In this document: positions 1-9,313 of the stretch, piece by piece
Layout: each line of letters begins with the position of its first letter
How positions within the stretch are numbered: the stretch's first letter is position 1
DNA from: Planctomycetota bacterium
Lineage (GTDB): Bacteria; Planctomycetota; UBA8742; UBA2392
Length of the DNA stretch: 64,000 nucleotides
Assembly (NCBI GenBank): GCA_019912315.1
Contig: JAIOJA010000042.1
Coordinates: 62,001-126,000 of the forward strand
Direction of reading: 5' to 3'
Program-made: the position numbers and the translations under genes
The notes under the pieces: generated by a model
Seen by the model: the letters and a program-made list of their open reading frames with translations, nothing else
What the model was told of the DNA's origin: nothing
The model's database searches: none

Positions 1-1591
1 GAACCTTCAGGCGGATCGACCTGTGCCGAACCAGTGAACGCAGCAGCTTCGCGTGCCGCTCCATGGTCTCGCGGGGGGCCATGCCCTCCCACTGGAACGG
101 CGTGAATGCCTTCGGCACGAACAGGCTCACTGTCACGTTGAGTGTGAAATTGTGCCGCTTCATCTGCTTGGCCATCAGGGCGATCTCATTCAGCAGATCC
201 GCCGATTCGCGAATGTCGTCCTCGGATTCAGTGGGCAGCCCGATCATCATGTAGAACTTGATGGTCTTGTAGCCCTCTTCCAAGGCTGCGCGCGCGCCCT
301 CGCGCAGGTCGTACTGGGTGATGGTCTTGTTGATTACGCGGCGCAGGCGTTCGCTGCCGGTTTCCGGCGCGAGCGTCAGCCCCGACTTGCGTACGTTGCG
401 CGTCAGGCCAGGCAAATACGTAAGCTGCTGGTCAACTCGCAGGGATGGCAGACTCACGCTGATGTGCTCGCCTTCGAACTCGGCCTGCAAGGCCTTGATG
501 ACCGGCACAAGCTGCGGGTGGTCGCTGCTGCTGAGAGACAGCAACGCGATTTCGTCGTAGCCCGTATTCGTCACGGTCTTCCGGGCAAGCTCAACGACTT
601 TTTCCGGAGTGCGGTAGCGTTGCGGGCGGTCGATCATGCCGGCCTGGCAATAGCGGCAGCCTTCGGTGCAGCCGCGCATGATCTCGATAGTTACACGATC
701 CTGCACGACTTCGACGAACGGTATGATCTGCTTCGTTGGGTAGAAAGTCGTGTTCAGATTGGCGACTGCGTTCTTCTTGATGCGGACCGGCAGCCCGTCG
801 ATCTGCGGTTTGAAATCGCTGATCACGTCGCCGTCGAAACTGACTTCGTACAAACCAGGCACGTAGCAGCCGGGTATGGCCTGCGCACAGACGGCCAGAA
901 ACTCGCGGCGCGAAAGGGACGACAGGTTCTGTGGTACCGCGGCCATGCGCAATGTGTATGGCTTCTCGGCGTAAACGTCCTTCATGCTGAACCCGGACAG
1001 CAGGCGATACTGTTCAAGGACGCTGGTGTGCAGCTTGCCGCGCCAGACACCCAGCAGGTGCAGGAACGCGGGCAAGGATTCTTCGCCTTCGCCCAGTAGA
1101 AACAGGTCTATGAAATCCGCGAGGGGCTCCGGTGTTATGCTGCCGGTGCCGCCGGCTATCACAACGGGAGCGTCCTCATCCCTGTCGGCGCTGCGTAGTG
1201 CAACACCGCCAAGATCAAGCATGTTCAGCAGGTTCGTGTAGGTTGTCTCGTTCTGCAGGCTGAACCCCAGCGAGTCGAAGGCACCAAGCGGGCGATAATT
1301 TTCCAGCGAGTACAGCGGCAAGCCGTTGTCACGCAGTACCTGCTCCATGTCGAACCACGGCGCGAAGGCACGTTCGCACGCGAACTCTTCAAAGCGCTCG
1401 TTGACAAGGTGGTAAAGAATCCGAAAGCCCTGGTTGGACATGCCTATGGCGTAGGTGTCCGGGAAGCACAGCCCGAAATTCACCCGGACGTCGCTCCAGT
1501 CCTTGCGGATCGAATTGACTTCACTGCCCATATACTGGGCGGGCGTCTTCACAGACAGAAGGTGCGGGCGAACCTGTGCTAGTACATTCAT
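1..1591 (-). CDS. B12-binding radical SAM protein, N-terminal part (cut by left edge)
   Basis: An open frame starts at ATG 1591 and runs off the left edge of the window, so its 3' end is missing; 530 residues are visible. Near residue 308 the sequence RGCTEGCRYCQAG supplies the CxxxCxxC triad (C308, C312, C315) that binds the radical-SAM 4Fe-4S cluster. The roughly 190 residues at the N-terminus (GLCFPDTYAIGMSNQGFRIL, later VIAGGTGSITPEPL) look like the cobalamin-binding-type domain of the TIGR03960 family. A TIM-barrel-like stretch follows (APETGSERLRRVINK, FYMMIGLPTE). The substrate of this family is not known to me. It is divergent from moaD with a 67-base gap. Family assignment is firm; function is not. 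Confidence 0.88.
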   Translation of the reverse strand, partial: MNVLAQVRPHLLSVKTPAQYMGSEVNSIRKDWSDVRVNFGLCFPDTYAIGMSNQGFRILYHLVNERFEEFACERAFAPWFDMEQVLRDNGLPLYSLENYRPLGAFDSLGFSLQNETTYTNLLNMLDLGGVALRSADRDEDAPVVIAGGTGSITPEPLADFIDLFLLGEGEESLPAFLHLLGVWRGKLHTSVLEQYRLLSGFSMKDVYAEKPYTLRMAAVPQNLSSLSRREFLAVCAQAIPGCYVPGLYEVSFDGDVISDFKPQIDGLPVRIKKNAVANLNTTFYPTKQIIPFVEVVQDRVTIEIMRGCTEGCRYCQAGMIDRPQRYRTPEKVVELARKTVTNTGYDEIALLSLSSSDHPQLVPVIKALQAEFEGEHISVSLPSLRVDQQLTYLPGLTRNVRKSGLTLAPETGSERLRRVINKTITQYDLREGARAALEEGYKTIKFYMMIGLPTESEDDIRESADLLNEIALMAKQMKRHNFTLNVTVSLFVPKAFTPFQWEGMAPRETMERHAKLLRSLVRHRSIRLKV

Positions 1592-1658
1592 CACGGGGTG
1601 AAGGATACGAAACAGCGACCCGCTTGGTAGCCCGCGCGCCGCGTGTTAGTTTCCGGCC

Positions 1659-1907
1659 ATGGTTGCAATCAAGGTACTGTATTTCGCGCACCTCGCTGAC
1701 CGCACCGGTTTGCGCGAGGAGACCGTCGAGTTGAACGACGGGGGCACGGTGGTTGAGCTCAAGTCTGTGCTGAGGAACCGTCACCCAAGGTTGCTTGGCG
1801 CGCTGGATTCCTGTCGAGTAGCTATCGACGAAGAGTTCGCGTCTGACGATGTCGTTCTGCAGGATGGCCGGACGGTGGCATTTATTCCGCCCGTGAGCGG
1901 AGGTTAG
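1659..1907 (+). CDS. moaD: MoaD/ThiS-family sulfur-carrier protein, small subunit of molybdopterin synthase
   Basis: An 82-residue ubiquitin-fold protein ending in PPVSGG. The C-terminal Gly-Gly is adenylated and thiocarboxylated in this family, so the protein delivers sulfur for making the molybdopterin dithiolene in the cytoplasm. The start (VAIKVLYFAHLADRTGL) and the AFIPPVSGG end are typical of MoaD rather than ThiS, and the length is normal. No moaE or other moa gene is in the window, although an FdhD homologue at 7334-8107 also points to molybdenum-cofactor enzymes. There is no strong ribosome-binding site in front of ATG 1659. Confidence 0.85.
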   Translation: MVAIKVLYFAHLADRTGLREETVELNDGGTVVELKSVLRNRHPRLLGALDSCRVAIDEEFASDDVVLQDGRTVAFIPPVSGG

Positions 1908-2013
1908 CGATGGTCAGACGTGCCGACCGACGATGTTCTGCGAATGCCGGCTCAGGCGTGGCAGGCGTAATGTACTGGTTCAACTTTCTCAGGCGCCGCG
2001 AACAGGAATTAGC

Positions 2014-2580
2014 ATGACAGACAGTCTTCGCCCGTCGAACGCTGAAACGTTGATGCACAAGATGCCCGGCGGCTGGTTCAAGGCCAGTAACGCCATCGTG
2101 GTTGACCGGGTGACCGTTGGTGAAGGGAGCAGTATCTGGTTTGGCTGCGTGCTGCGCGGCGACATTGCGCCGATTCGTATTGGCAAGTACACGAATATCC
2201 AGGACCTGGCTTGTGTTCACATGGATCCAGAGCGCCCCAACTCGATCGGCGACTACGTCAGCGTTGCGCACCAGGCCCTCTGCCATGGCGACCAAGTGGG
2301 GGACAACTGTCTGATCGGTATGCACGCCGTGCTGATGGGGGGCACCAGGATCGGCGAAGGCTGCATCATCGGCGCGGGCGCCGTTGTTACCGAAAACAAG
2401 GTGATTCCGCCGCGCAGCCTGGTAATGGGAATCCCGGGCAGAGTTGTCCGCGAGGTCACCGACGAAGAAATCGAGCACAACAAATGGCGCGCCATGACCT
2501 ACTTCGACAACGCCATCCGCTGGTTTGAGCGCAATTCCGGTGTGCCCGACGGGCCGCTTGGCATGGGCCCCGGAAAGTAA
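2014..2580 (+). CDS. Gamma-class carbonic anhydrase-like hexapeptide-repeat protein
   Basis: A left-handed beta-helix protein of 188 residues with repeated hexapeptides (VTVGEGSSIWFGCVLRGD, IGEGCIIGAGAVVTEN). The residues expected to bind metal in gamma-carbonic anhydrases can be seen: His in CVHMD and the two His of VAHQALCHGD. The C-terminus has the usual GIPGRVVREVTDEEI helix. ATG 2014 is chosen because AGGAAT lies just upstream and because the 27 codons before it (the frame is open from 1933) add non-homologous residues. Homologues such as YrdA, PaaY and CaiE include poorly active members, so zinc-dependent CO2 hydration is likely but not certain. Confidence 0.85.
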   Translation: MTDSLRPSNAETLMHKMPGGWFKASNAIVVDRVTVGEGSSIWFGCVLRGDIAPIRIGKYTNIQDLACVHMDPERPNSIGDYVSVAHQALCHGDQVGDNCLIGMHAVLMGGTRIGEGCIIGAGAVVTENKVIPPRSLVMGIPGRVVREVTDEEIEHNKWRAMTYFDNAIRWFERNSGVPDGPLGMGPGK

Positions 2581-2594
2581 CATATGCAGCCGGC

Positions 2595-3812
2595 CTACAA
2601 CTCGTCCAGGTGGGGGGCGGTGCCCCTGCGGCTGACTCGCAAGGTCACGCCAAGAATCAGCACCAGCAATACCAGCAGTCCGCCGAAGCCCCCAAGCAGC
2701 AGCGCCGGGCTGACGCCGGATGATACAGGGGGCGAATCCGCCGGCTGCGTGGGCTCGGCGAGTTTCCAGTCGGACCAGAAATCCGCGTGCGTATCAGGGT
2801 GACGCCCGAGTTTTAACTGCGCGGTCACGTACTCGGTGCGGCTTGCACGCCACGCGTCCGCCCTCTGGCGAAGCTCGCTGTAAACCGCTCTCGCGTCAGG
2901 CTGGTTCGCTACGCTTTCAAGATGCACGCCAAGCGCGCGTTTCAGCGCGCCGGGCGCGGGTGCGTTGGACACACGAGTGCGGACCCCGGCGTCGATCAGC
3001 TCGCACACGCGAAACCACGCGAACAGCGACTCCTCGGTGCGACCTGACAGGTAAAGCGCCAGAGAATAGGCGTACATGACATCCACATCGCGCCAGCCGC
3101 CTTCATAGGCAATTCGACGCGCCAGCCACGGCAGACAGCCACCGATCCCGGCCTGTATCAGGGCTGTGTCGTCCAGTGTGTTCCGGAATGCAGCGTCGCG
3201 CAGCCCAAGCATATTGGGAAACACGGGGTCGGCGCCCGACACAAAGTGCGGCGCGACGAGCAGCCACTCTACTTCGCGCAATGACCAGCGGGCGTCGGAG
3301 TCGTACTGGTCTTCCTTCAGCAGATCACGCAGAAGTTCCGCCGCCAGTCGCAAGTCGCCTGCATCGGGCGTCGCACCGGCATTCCAGCGGTGATGCAGGC
3401 ATGAGGCTTTGTTTGCCACGTATCGGGCCTGGTGCTGTCGTACCGTGGCCGCGCGCTCACGCCGGATCAGGGCCATCAGGTGACTTTTGCTGTCAAGCAG
3501 AATGATCGCTTCGGTGAATTGTCCCGTGCGCAGGTGGGCAACGCTTGCGTCGTCAAATGCCGACAACGCGTCGGCGGCCCTGTCCGCGATGGTGCTGTCG
3601 GGATTCTCCGCGAGTTTCGCCGCCGCTTCAATTACGGGGCGAACGCGCTGGTAGCGCGATTCATAGTACGCCCGGGGGAATTCATCGAAGCGCCCGCCGA
3701 TCACATCATATGCAGCGGGAGACTCCGCCGGGCGGTCGATATCCCACAACCCCGCGTAAAGCGGCGCGGACACTAGCACGGCAAGCAACATCAGTCGGAC
3801 AATCAAATTCAC
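2595..3812 (-). CDS. Membrane-anchored exported protein with helical repeats, unknown function
   Basis: A 405-residue protein. It has an N-terminal signal peptide (residues 1-20, MNLIVRLMLLAVLVSAPLYA), a long alpha-helical body rich in Ala, Arg and Leu that resembles TPR or SEL1-type repeats, and one C-terminal membrane helix (ALLLGGFGGLLVLLVLILGV) followed by a short basic tail. The expected topology is a body outside the cytoplasm anchored by the C-terminal helix. The start is GTG 3812. It is convergent with the carbonic anhydrase gene and divergent from the TIGR03790 gene. I do not recognise a specific family. Confidence 0.75.
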   Translation of the reverse strand: MNLIVRLMLLAVLVSAPLYAGLWDIDRPAESPAAYDVIGGRFDEFPRAYYESRYQRVRPVIEAAAKLAENPDSTIADRAADALSAFDDASVAHLRTGQFTEAIILLDSKSHLMALIRRERAATVRQHQARYVANKASCLHHRWNAGATPDAGDLRLAAELLRDLLKEDQYDSDARWSLREVEWLLVAPHFVSGADPVFPNMLGLRDAAFRNTLDDTALIQAGIGGCLPWLARRIAYEGGWRDVDVMYAYSLALYLSGRTEESLFAWFRVCELIDAGVRTRVSNAPAPGALKRALGVHLESVANQPDARAVYSELRQRADAWRASRTEYVTAQLKLGRHPDTHADFWSDWKLAEPTQPADSPPVSSGVSPALLLGGFGGLLVLLVLILGVTLRVSRRGTAPHLDEL

Positions 3813-3939
3813 TCCGTGCGAAGGTCGTTCGTCGGCGCAGCGGACGGCACGTTCACAGGTGATCTCATTGCATTATCCTAGCAGTAGCGTGCCCGTTAGG
3901 GATACTATCGCGCTTACTGGTAGAATCAGGAGAATAGGA

Positions 3940-5775
3940 ATGCGAACGATGTTGCCGCTGGTATTTCTGCTGTGCGGTGCGCCGCTGTTCGGGCTTGACG
4001 CGTCAAATGTACTGCTGGTCGCCAATGACAAAGTGGACGGCAGCGTCGCGATTGCCGAACACTACGCTGAGCTTCGCGGTGTGCCCAAAGAGCAGATCCT
4101 GAAAATTTCCGCGGACAAGGACGAGGAAATCACGCGCGCGGACTTCAACAAGACAATCTGGGCGCCCGTGAAGGAGTACGTCCTTGGGCACGACAATATC
4201 CTCGTGATCATTCCGACGCGCGGTGTACCGCTGAAAGTCAAACAGGAAGCCACTGGCACCAAAGAGGCCTTCAAGGGACGTGATTTCGCAAGCGTGGACG
4301 GAGAACTGGCATTGATCCGGTTCGGAGATTATGACATCGACGGCGTTGTCGAGAACCCGATACTCGACAGCAAAGAGCGCATCAATTTCGAGTCGAAGAT
4401 TCTGGTCGTGTGCCGCCTGGACGGCCCGACCATCGAAATCGCCAAAGGGCTGGTCGAGAAGGCGATTCTTGCCGAGAGCCTGGGCTGCCATGGCGAGAGT
4501 TTTCTCGACACGCGCGGACTGACCAGCAACGACGGCTACCAGCAGCGTGACGACACGATGGAGAAGGTCGAGGATTCCTGGAAAGCCGCCAAACTGCCAT
4601 ACATTCACGACACAGACGGTAAGGTGTTTGATCTTTCCACCCGCGCGGACACGCTGCACTATTACGGCTGGTACGCCGGCAACCCGGGCGCGTGGAAAGG
4701 CGATGTCAAGTTTCGCACAGGCGGCATCTGCACGCATCTGCACAGCTTCAGTGGATCAACGGTTCGGGATATCAAGAAGAACTGGGTCGCCCCGTTACTG
4801 AACTGGGGCGCTACCGCCGTCTACGGCACTACCTACGAGCCATACACCACGGGCTTTCCCTACGAGCATATTCTGTGGGACCGCCTGGTAAACGGCTGGA
4901 GCTTCGGCGAAGCGGGCCAGGTCGCCAATCATCTGCTGAGCTGGCAGGCGGTATTCTGCGGTGACCCGTTGTACACGCCCTACCCCTCAGGCTACGCGGA
5001 TACGCAGGCGCGATACCAGCAGGCCGTGCTGGCCAGACTGGCGCCCACGGAAGGCGACCCCGTACCCATTGATGAGGCGGGGCTGGTCAACCTGGCATCC
5101 GTGGAGAAATTGCTGACGGCCCGGGGCACGGCACTCAAAGAACTGGTGCGCAAGGACGCCAAGGCCGCTCTGGAGTCTTTCAACGGACTGCGTTTTGACC
5201 TGATGGATATGGGCATCGAAGCCTGGATAGCAACGCTGTCCGAGCCTTTTGAAGCGGCGCTGAAAGAGCGCCTGCGGGCAATGGAAGCGCAGATCAAGGC
5301 GGACCTGACGGACACCATGGACCTTGAAGCAGCGGTCGCTGACTGGAAGGGGCTTCCGATTCACAAGGACCTGATGGAACTGTATGCCGAAGTCACGGAA
5401 GATCATGAGAAAGAAGCCTCCAAACTGGTAAGGAAGGCGGAGGCGAACGTCGAATCAAAACGCTGGATGAAGGGCTGGCAGTACGCCGCTGAAGCCGCCG
5501 CATACCGCCTGGCCGAGTCCGCCGTGGCGGCCGGAAACCTGCTGGATGACATGCGACGCAACGCGGACGCCGTCACTGAGTTGAAGGAAGAAACGGACAA
5601 GGAGCTGCGCCCAATTGTCGAGAAGGCACAGAAGGAATACGACAAAGGCAAGCCGGACCGCGCCGCGAAGTACCTGGGCAACGCATGGAAGTATATGTAC
5701 ACCGACGCCGACCAGTACAAAGCGGCGGCGGAGCTCGCAAAGAAGATCGCCGAAGCCATGGCCGATAAAGGATAG
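3940..5775 (+). CDS. TIGR03790-family exported protein with C-terminal helical region
   Basis: A 611-residue exported protein. Start ATG 3940 is preferred over the in-frame ATG 3859 because it has AGGAGA upstream and is followed directly by a signal peptide (MRTMLPLVFLLCGAPLFG). The mature N-terminus (NVLLVANDKVDGS, IAEHYAELRGVPKEQIL) and the block GYADTQARYQ match the TIGR03790 family, known mostly from planctomycetes, verrucomicrobia and acidobacteria. The last 250 residues are charged, helical and coiled-coil-like (FNGLRFDLMDMG, KAEANVESKRWMKG) and go beyond the family core. Function of the family is unknown. The ribE GTG follows nine bases after the stop. Confidence 0.8.
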   Translation: MRTMLPLVFLLCGAPLFGLDASNVLLVANDKVDGSVAIAEHYAELRGVPKEQILKISADKDEEITRADFNKTIWAPVKEYVLGHDNILVIIPTRGVPLKVKQEATGTKEAFKGRDFASVDGELALIRFGDYDIDGVVENPILDSKERINFESKILVVCRLDGPTIEIAKGLVEKAILAESLGCHGESFLDTRGLTSNDGYQQRDDTMEKVEDSWKAAKLPYIHDTDGKVFDLSTRADTLHYYGWYAGNPGAWKGDVKFRTGGICTHLHSFSGSTVRDIKKNWVAPLLNWGATAVYGTTYEPYTTGFPYEHILWDRLVNGWSFGEAGQVANHLLSWQAVFCGDPLYTPYPSGYADTQARYQQAVLARLAPTEGDPVPIDEAGLVNLASVEKLLTARGTALKELVRKDAKAALESFNGLRFDLMDMGIEAWIATLSEPFEAALKERLRAMEAQIKADLTDTMDLEAAVADWKGLPIHKDLMELYAEVTEDHEKEASKLVRKAEANVESKRWMKGWQYAAEAAAYRLAESAVAAGNLLDDMRRNADAVTELKEETDKELRPIVEKAQKEYDKGKPDRAAKYLGNAWKYMYTDADQYKAAAELAKKIAEAMADKG

Positions 5776-5784
5776 AGGACAGTC

Positions 5785-6438
5785 GTGTTTACAGGGATCG
5801 TCGAAGGCGCGTTTGAGGTGCGGTCGGTGGAGGACGCCGGCGGCATCCGGCGTGTCAGTCTTGACCTATCAACACTCGCGGACAGCGATTCCATCAAGCT
5901 CGGGGACAGCGTCGCGATTAACGGTTGCTGCCTGACAGTGGCGCGCTTGAGTGAGGGCATCGCCGCGTTCGAGGCCGTCCCGGAAACCCTGCGCCTGACC
6001 AATCTCGGGGCGCTGGGCAAGGGCAGCCTCGTGAATGTTGAACGCGCCATGCAGGCCGGCGCGCGGATTGACGGGCACTTCGTGCAGGGACACGTGGATC
6101 GCGTCGGGACCGTCGTTTCAATCAGGCGGGATGCCGACTTTCGCATTCGGATCGAGTGCGGGCGTGATTTCGCTGTGCAGTGCATCCACAAGGGCAGCGT
6201 CTGCGTCGACGGGATCAGCCTGACGATCGCGCAGCTTGAAGAAGAAAGCCTGACCGTGGCGGTGATTCCGCATACCCGCGAGGTTACGAACATTCGCGAT
6301 TGGGTAAGGGGCGCGCAAGTAAACCTTGAGGCGGACATGATCGGGAAATACGTGCGCCGCAGGCTGGATCAGGTGGTAGATCGTGGCATTTCCGGCGTTG
6401 ATGACTCTCTGTTGCGCCGTGCAGGCTTTTTGCCATGA
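5785..6438 (+). CDS. ribE: Riboflavin synthase, alpha subunit
   Basis: Converts two 6,7-dimethyl-8-ribityllumazine molecules into riboflavin plus the pyrimidinedione in the cytoplasm. It starts at GTG 5785 with the family N-terminus MFTGIVEG and has two lumazine-binding repeats. The first carries VAINGCCLTV, and the second begins near GHFVQGHVDRVG and carries VCVDGISLTI. 217 residues is the normal length. AGAGGACAG lies upstream as ribosome-binding site. The stop overlaps the next gene in ATGA. No other riboflavin gene (ribB, ribD, ribH) is next to it. Confidence 0.96.
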   Translation: MFTGIVEGAFEVRSVEDAGGIRRVSLDLSTLADSDSIKLGDSVAINGCCLTVARLSEGIAAFEAVPETLRLTNLGALGKGSLVNVERAMQAGARIDGHFVQGHVDRVGTVVSIRRDADFRIRIECGRDFAVQCIHKGSVCVDGISLTIAQLEEESLTVAVIPHTREVTNIRDWVRGAQVNLEADMIGKYVRRRLDQVVDRGISGVDDSLLRRAGFLP

Positions 6439-7337
6439 ACAGGCTCGACCAGTACAGCAACCGGCGCCCCGGCGGCGAGTCGCGACGCGGCGTCCCGATT
6501 TCGACGCGCGTGGCCGTGCAGTTTGGCGGCTTCATGGTTCAGTTTGGGGCCGCGTTTTTCGCCTTCGGCATGATCTTCTGGTGGGTGTTCGGCGCGCAGA
6601 GCGACGTGACTTCCTGGTTCAAATTCATGGGCGACCTTCAGACCGCGCAGGGGCGCGTCACAGGCGTCGAGGACACCGGCATCTCCGAGGGGGGCAGCGA
6701 CAGTTCGCCCGGCACGCCGATTTACCGCGTGTTTTATGAATACGAACTGAACGGCGTTTGGTATGCGGGCAACTGCTACGGGACCGGGTTTAATCCGGCA
6801 ACCGGCAAGGGCGTCGAGATCGAGTACGTTGCGGATGATCCGGTGACGTCCCGGATTACGGGCACGCGAAAAAGTGCGCTGGGGTTTGTGGGCATTCTGG
6901 TGGCGATTTTCCCGGCGATCGGGCTGATCTTCATGACGATCGGGCTGCTGCGGAACGCCAGGGCCGCGAAGTTGATCGGAACCGGCAAGCTGGCGCGCGG
7001 GCGTCTGGTATTGAAGGAGCCCACAAACACGCGCATCAACAATCGGATGGTTTACAGGTTCACGTTTGAGTACGAGGACGAAGCGGGCGCGACGCACCGT
7101 GTAAGCGGCCGCACCCACCACAGCCATTTGCTCGAGGATGAAGAGACGGAACGCCTGATCTATGACCCGGACAATCCCGATGATGGAGTGCTGGTGGACA
7201 CCTTGCCCGGCAAGCCGAAAGTCGGAGATGACGGACAAATCCAGGGCGTTGGTCTGGCGGCGATCAAGCTGATGATCCTGCCAGTGGGGGGCATCCTGGC
7301 GCACGGCGCCGTTGGTGTGTTTCTCTATCTGGTTTAG
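6435..7337 (+). CDS. DUF3592 membrane protein
   Basis: A 300-residue membrane protein. One transmembrane helix lies near residues 28-55 (GFMVQFGAAFFAFGMIFWWV), a second near 148-172 (GFVGILVAIFPAIGLIFMTI) and a third at the C-terminus. Two extramembrane domains each have the DUF3592 pattern of a beta-rich segment with YxFxYE and a bPDxP-like turn (YRVFYEYELNGVWYAG ending EYVADDP; YRFTFEYEDEAGATH ending IYDPDNPDDG). The domain has no known function. It overlaps ribE by four bases and converges on the FdhD homologue. Confidence 0.8.
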   Translation: MNRLDQYSNRRPGGESRRGVPISTRVAVQFGGFMVQFGAAFFAFGMIFWWVFGAQSDVTSWFKFMGDLQTAQGRVTGVEDTGISEGGSDSSPGTPIYRVFYEYELNGVWYAGNCYGTGFNPATGKGVEIEYVADDPVTSRITGTRKSALGFVGILVAIFPAIGLIFMTIGLLRNARAAKLIGTGKLARGRLVLKEPTNTRINNRMVYRFTFEYEDEAGATHRVSGRTHHSHLLEDEETERLIYDPDNPDDGVLVDTLPGKPKVGDDGQIQGVGLAAIKLMILPVGGILAHGAVGVFLYLV

Positions 7338-8107
7338 ATGACACGCCAAGGTGCGCTGTAGACGGTGATCTGACTGCCGATCGCCGTGCTTACGATGCAC
7401 AGATAGTACTCGTTGGCGAGCTCAATCGCGGCGTTGCTTGGCGGGGCTGCGGTGATGGCCATGCAGACGCCGGCCCTTGCGAGGCGCAGGGTCATCTGCT
7501 GCGTCAGCCCGAAGTTCGCCAGAGCAATGCGGTTGCTTGGCGCGACGCCCGCGATCACCAACTCCCCGAGCGCGCGGTACATGGCGTTGATGCGGTGAAA
7601 GCCCTCGCCGTAGCTCTGGATCTCACCGTTCTGGGCGAAGGCCGCGAGATAGCACATGCGCTCGCTGCTGCGCAGGCCCAAAAATAGCTTCTTGAAGCGC
7701 TGGGCCAGGTCGATGACCTGTTCGGGGGTGAGTTCCAGCTCGGTTGTCACGCGGCGGGGAAACTCGGGCTCGGATAGGCGCCCGACCGGCGCAGTGATGG
7801 CACGGGCCGCCAGCTTGCACGCGGACTCCTCGGAGACCGTGACCTTGATGATGTGGTTGTCGAGATCCGTGTCGATGGCGACAAAGTCGGCCTCGTGGTC
7901 AATCACGCCCTCGCCGATCAGCCAGCCTACTACCAGGCTTTTGACACGGTGTGGGGCGCAGTGGAGGCTGGTTTCAACTTCGCCGTTTACGGCAATCTGG
8001 AACTCCACTTCCGCGGGCACGTATTCGACGGCGGCCTCGCCGATGCGGGTCTGGTCAATTTTGATGACTTCCACCTTGGAAAGCCCTGTCGTTGTTTCGC
8101 TGCTCAC
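7334..8107 (-). CDS. fdhD: FdhD-family protein without the sulfurtransferase cysteine pair
   Basis: FdhD takes sulfur from a cysteine desulfurase and passes it to the molybdenum cofactor of formate dehydrogenase. The C-terminal two thirds fit the family (GEIQSYGEGFHRINAMYRALGE, RLARAGVCMAITAAPPSNAA, ELANEYYLCIVS). The loop that normally carries CxxC (GCGVCG in E. coli) reads ITAPVG here, so both cysteines are absent. Start GTG 8107 is preferred over GTG 8122 because GGAGG (8113-8117) sits five bases before it. It may be a paralogue that binds the cofactor without transferring sulfur. The 3' end overlaps the DUF3592 gene by four bases. Confidence 0.75.
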   Translation of the reverse strand: MSSETTTGLSKVEVIKIDQTRIGEAAVEYVPAEVEFQIAVNGEVETSLHCAPHRVKSLVVGWLIGEGVIDHEADFVAIDTDLDNHIIKVTVSEESACKLAARAITAPVGRLSEPEFPRRVTTELELTPEQVIDLAQRFKKLFLGLRSSERMCYLAAFAQNGEIQSYGEGFHRINAMYRALGELVIAGVAPSNRIALANFGLTQQMTLRLARAGVCMAITAAPPSNAAIELANEYYLCIVSTAIGSQITVYSAPWRVI

Positions 8108-8210
8108 GGCGTCCTCCGTCACGGGTTTTTATCGGACGCATTGGGTGTCAGACTGCAGACAATTCACAACGCTTGCCACTCGTGGTGCGGGCCGTTAGAA
8201 CGGCGGGCAT

Positions 8211-9305
8211 ATGGACTTCGAACCCTTTCAGTACATGCGCTTTGCCAAGCGCCTGGAGTACGCCGACGGCATTTTCATGGCCGGCAGCGGAATGAACAGG
8301 CCTGGACGCGACCTGATCGCGTGGAAAGAAAGCGACCTTCGCCTCGACAGTCTGTGCAGCAACTACGGTGATCCGCGCAACATCGCTTGGCTGGCCGAGA
8401 AGTACGGCACGGGTGGCGAGCATGTTGTGCTGTGTGCCGGCAGCAGCGAAGCGAATTTCCTGGTGTATATGGCCGCGCTGAATGCCGGCGACAAGGTGAT
8501 TGTCGAGTCGCCTGGCTATCCGCAGTTTCGCAGCCTGGCCAGCCTGGTGAACGCCGAGGTAGTGGACCTGCCCCGGCGCCCCGAGAATGGTTTTCTGCCT
8601 GACATCAATGAGTTTAAGGCTTTGCTGGATGAGAACGTCCGCCTGGTCGTGCTGACGAATCTGCACAATCCCAGCATGGCGCACATGCCCATTGAGCTGA
8701 TGCGGCAGATCGTGGATGCGGCCGGTGCCAACGGCACACTGGTGCTGGTCGATGAGGTGTACATCGACCATTTGCGTCCGGGCGAGGGGGACTACACGAC
8801 CTTTGACCTGGGTGACAACGTGGTAGTTACCAGCAGCCTGACAAAAGTTTACGGACTGAGCGGCTTGCGCTTCGGCTGGGCGATCGGGCCTGCCAGGTTG
8901 CTTGCCGGAATGCTGGACTTGATTGACATTGTGGATCCCGAGCTGCCGACCATCGCCCAGAACATGGCTCACCGGGCCCTTGAAAACCTGTCGCGCCTGC
9001 GGCCGGTCGCGCGCAGACTGCATGAACAGAACTGGCCGATCGTGAAGGAGTGGGCGGACTCGCGCCCTGACATCGACTACTTCGAGCCGCCAGGTGGCAT
9101 TACTCTCTGGCTGCGGGTCAAGGGCATCGACGAAACCGGTAATCTGGCGACGGTGGCGCGCAACGACTACGGCGTGCTGGTGGTGCCGGGCGAGTACTTC
9201 CAGTCGCCCGGTTGGCTGCGGGTCGGCTACAAGATCGAGCCGAACAGCGTGCGTGACGGGCTGACGCGTCTCGGCAAGGCCATCGACGACTTCAAGACCC
9301 ACTAG
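8211..9305 (+). CDS. PLP-dependent aminotransferase, class I/II fold
   Basis: A 364-residue fold-type I aminotransferase of the cytoplasm. The residues expected to handle pyridoxal phosphate are visible: N153-P154 in TNLHNPS, D181 in LVDEVY, the Schiff-base lysine K212 in SSLTKVYG and an Arg near 220 in GLRFGWAIG. N-terminal GSGMNRPG and SNYGDPRN replace the usual glycine-rich substrate loops, so the substrate cannot be named. The gene is divergent from fdhD. The next gene starts eight bases downstream. Confidence 0.88.
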   Translation: MDFEPFQYMRFAKRLEYADGIFMAGSGMNRPGRDLIAWKESDLRLDSLCSNYGDPRNIAWLAEKYGTGGEHVVLCAGSSEANFLVYMAALNAGDKVIVESPGYPQFRSLASLVNAEVVDLPRRPENGFLPDINEFKALLDENVRLVVLTNLHNPSMAHMPIELMRQIVDAAGANGTLVLVDEVYIDHLRPGEGDYTTFDLGDNVVVTSSLTKVYGLSGLRFGWAIGPARLLAGMLDLIDIVDPELPTIAQNMAHRALENLSRLRPVARRLHEQNWPIVKEWADSRPDIDYFEPPGGITLWLRVKGIDETGNLATVARNDYGVLVVPGEYFQSPGWLRVGYKIEPNSVRDGLTRLGKAIDDFKTH

Positions 9306-9313
9306 GAGAGCGT

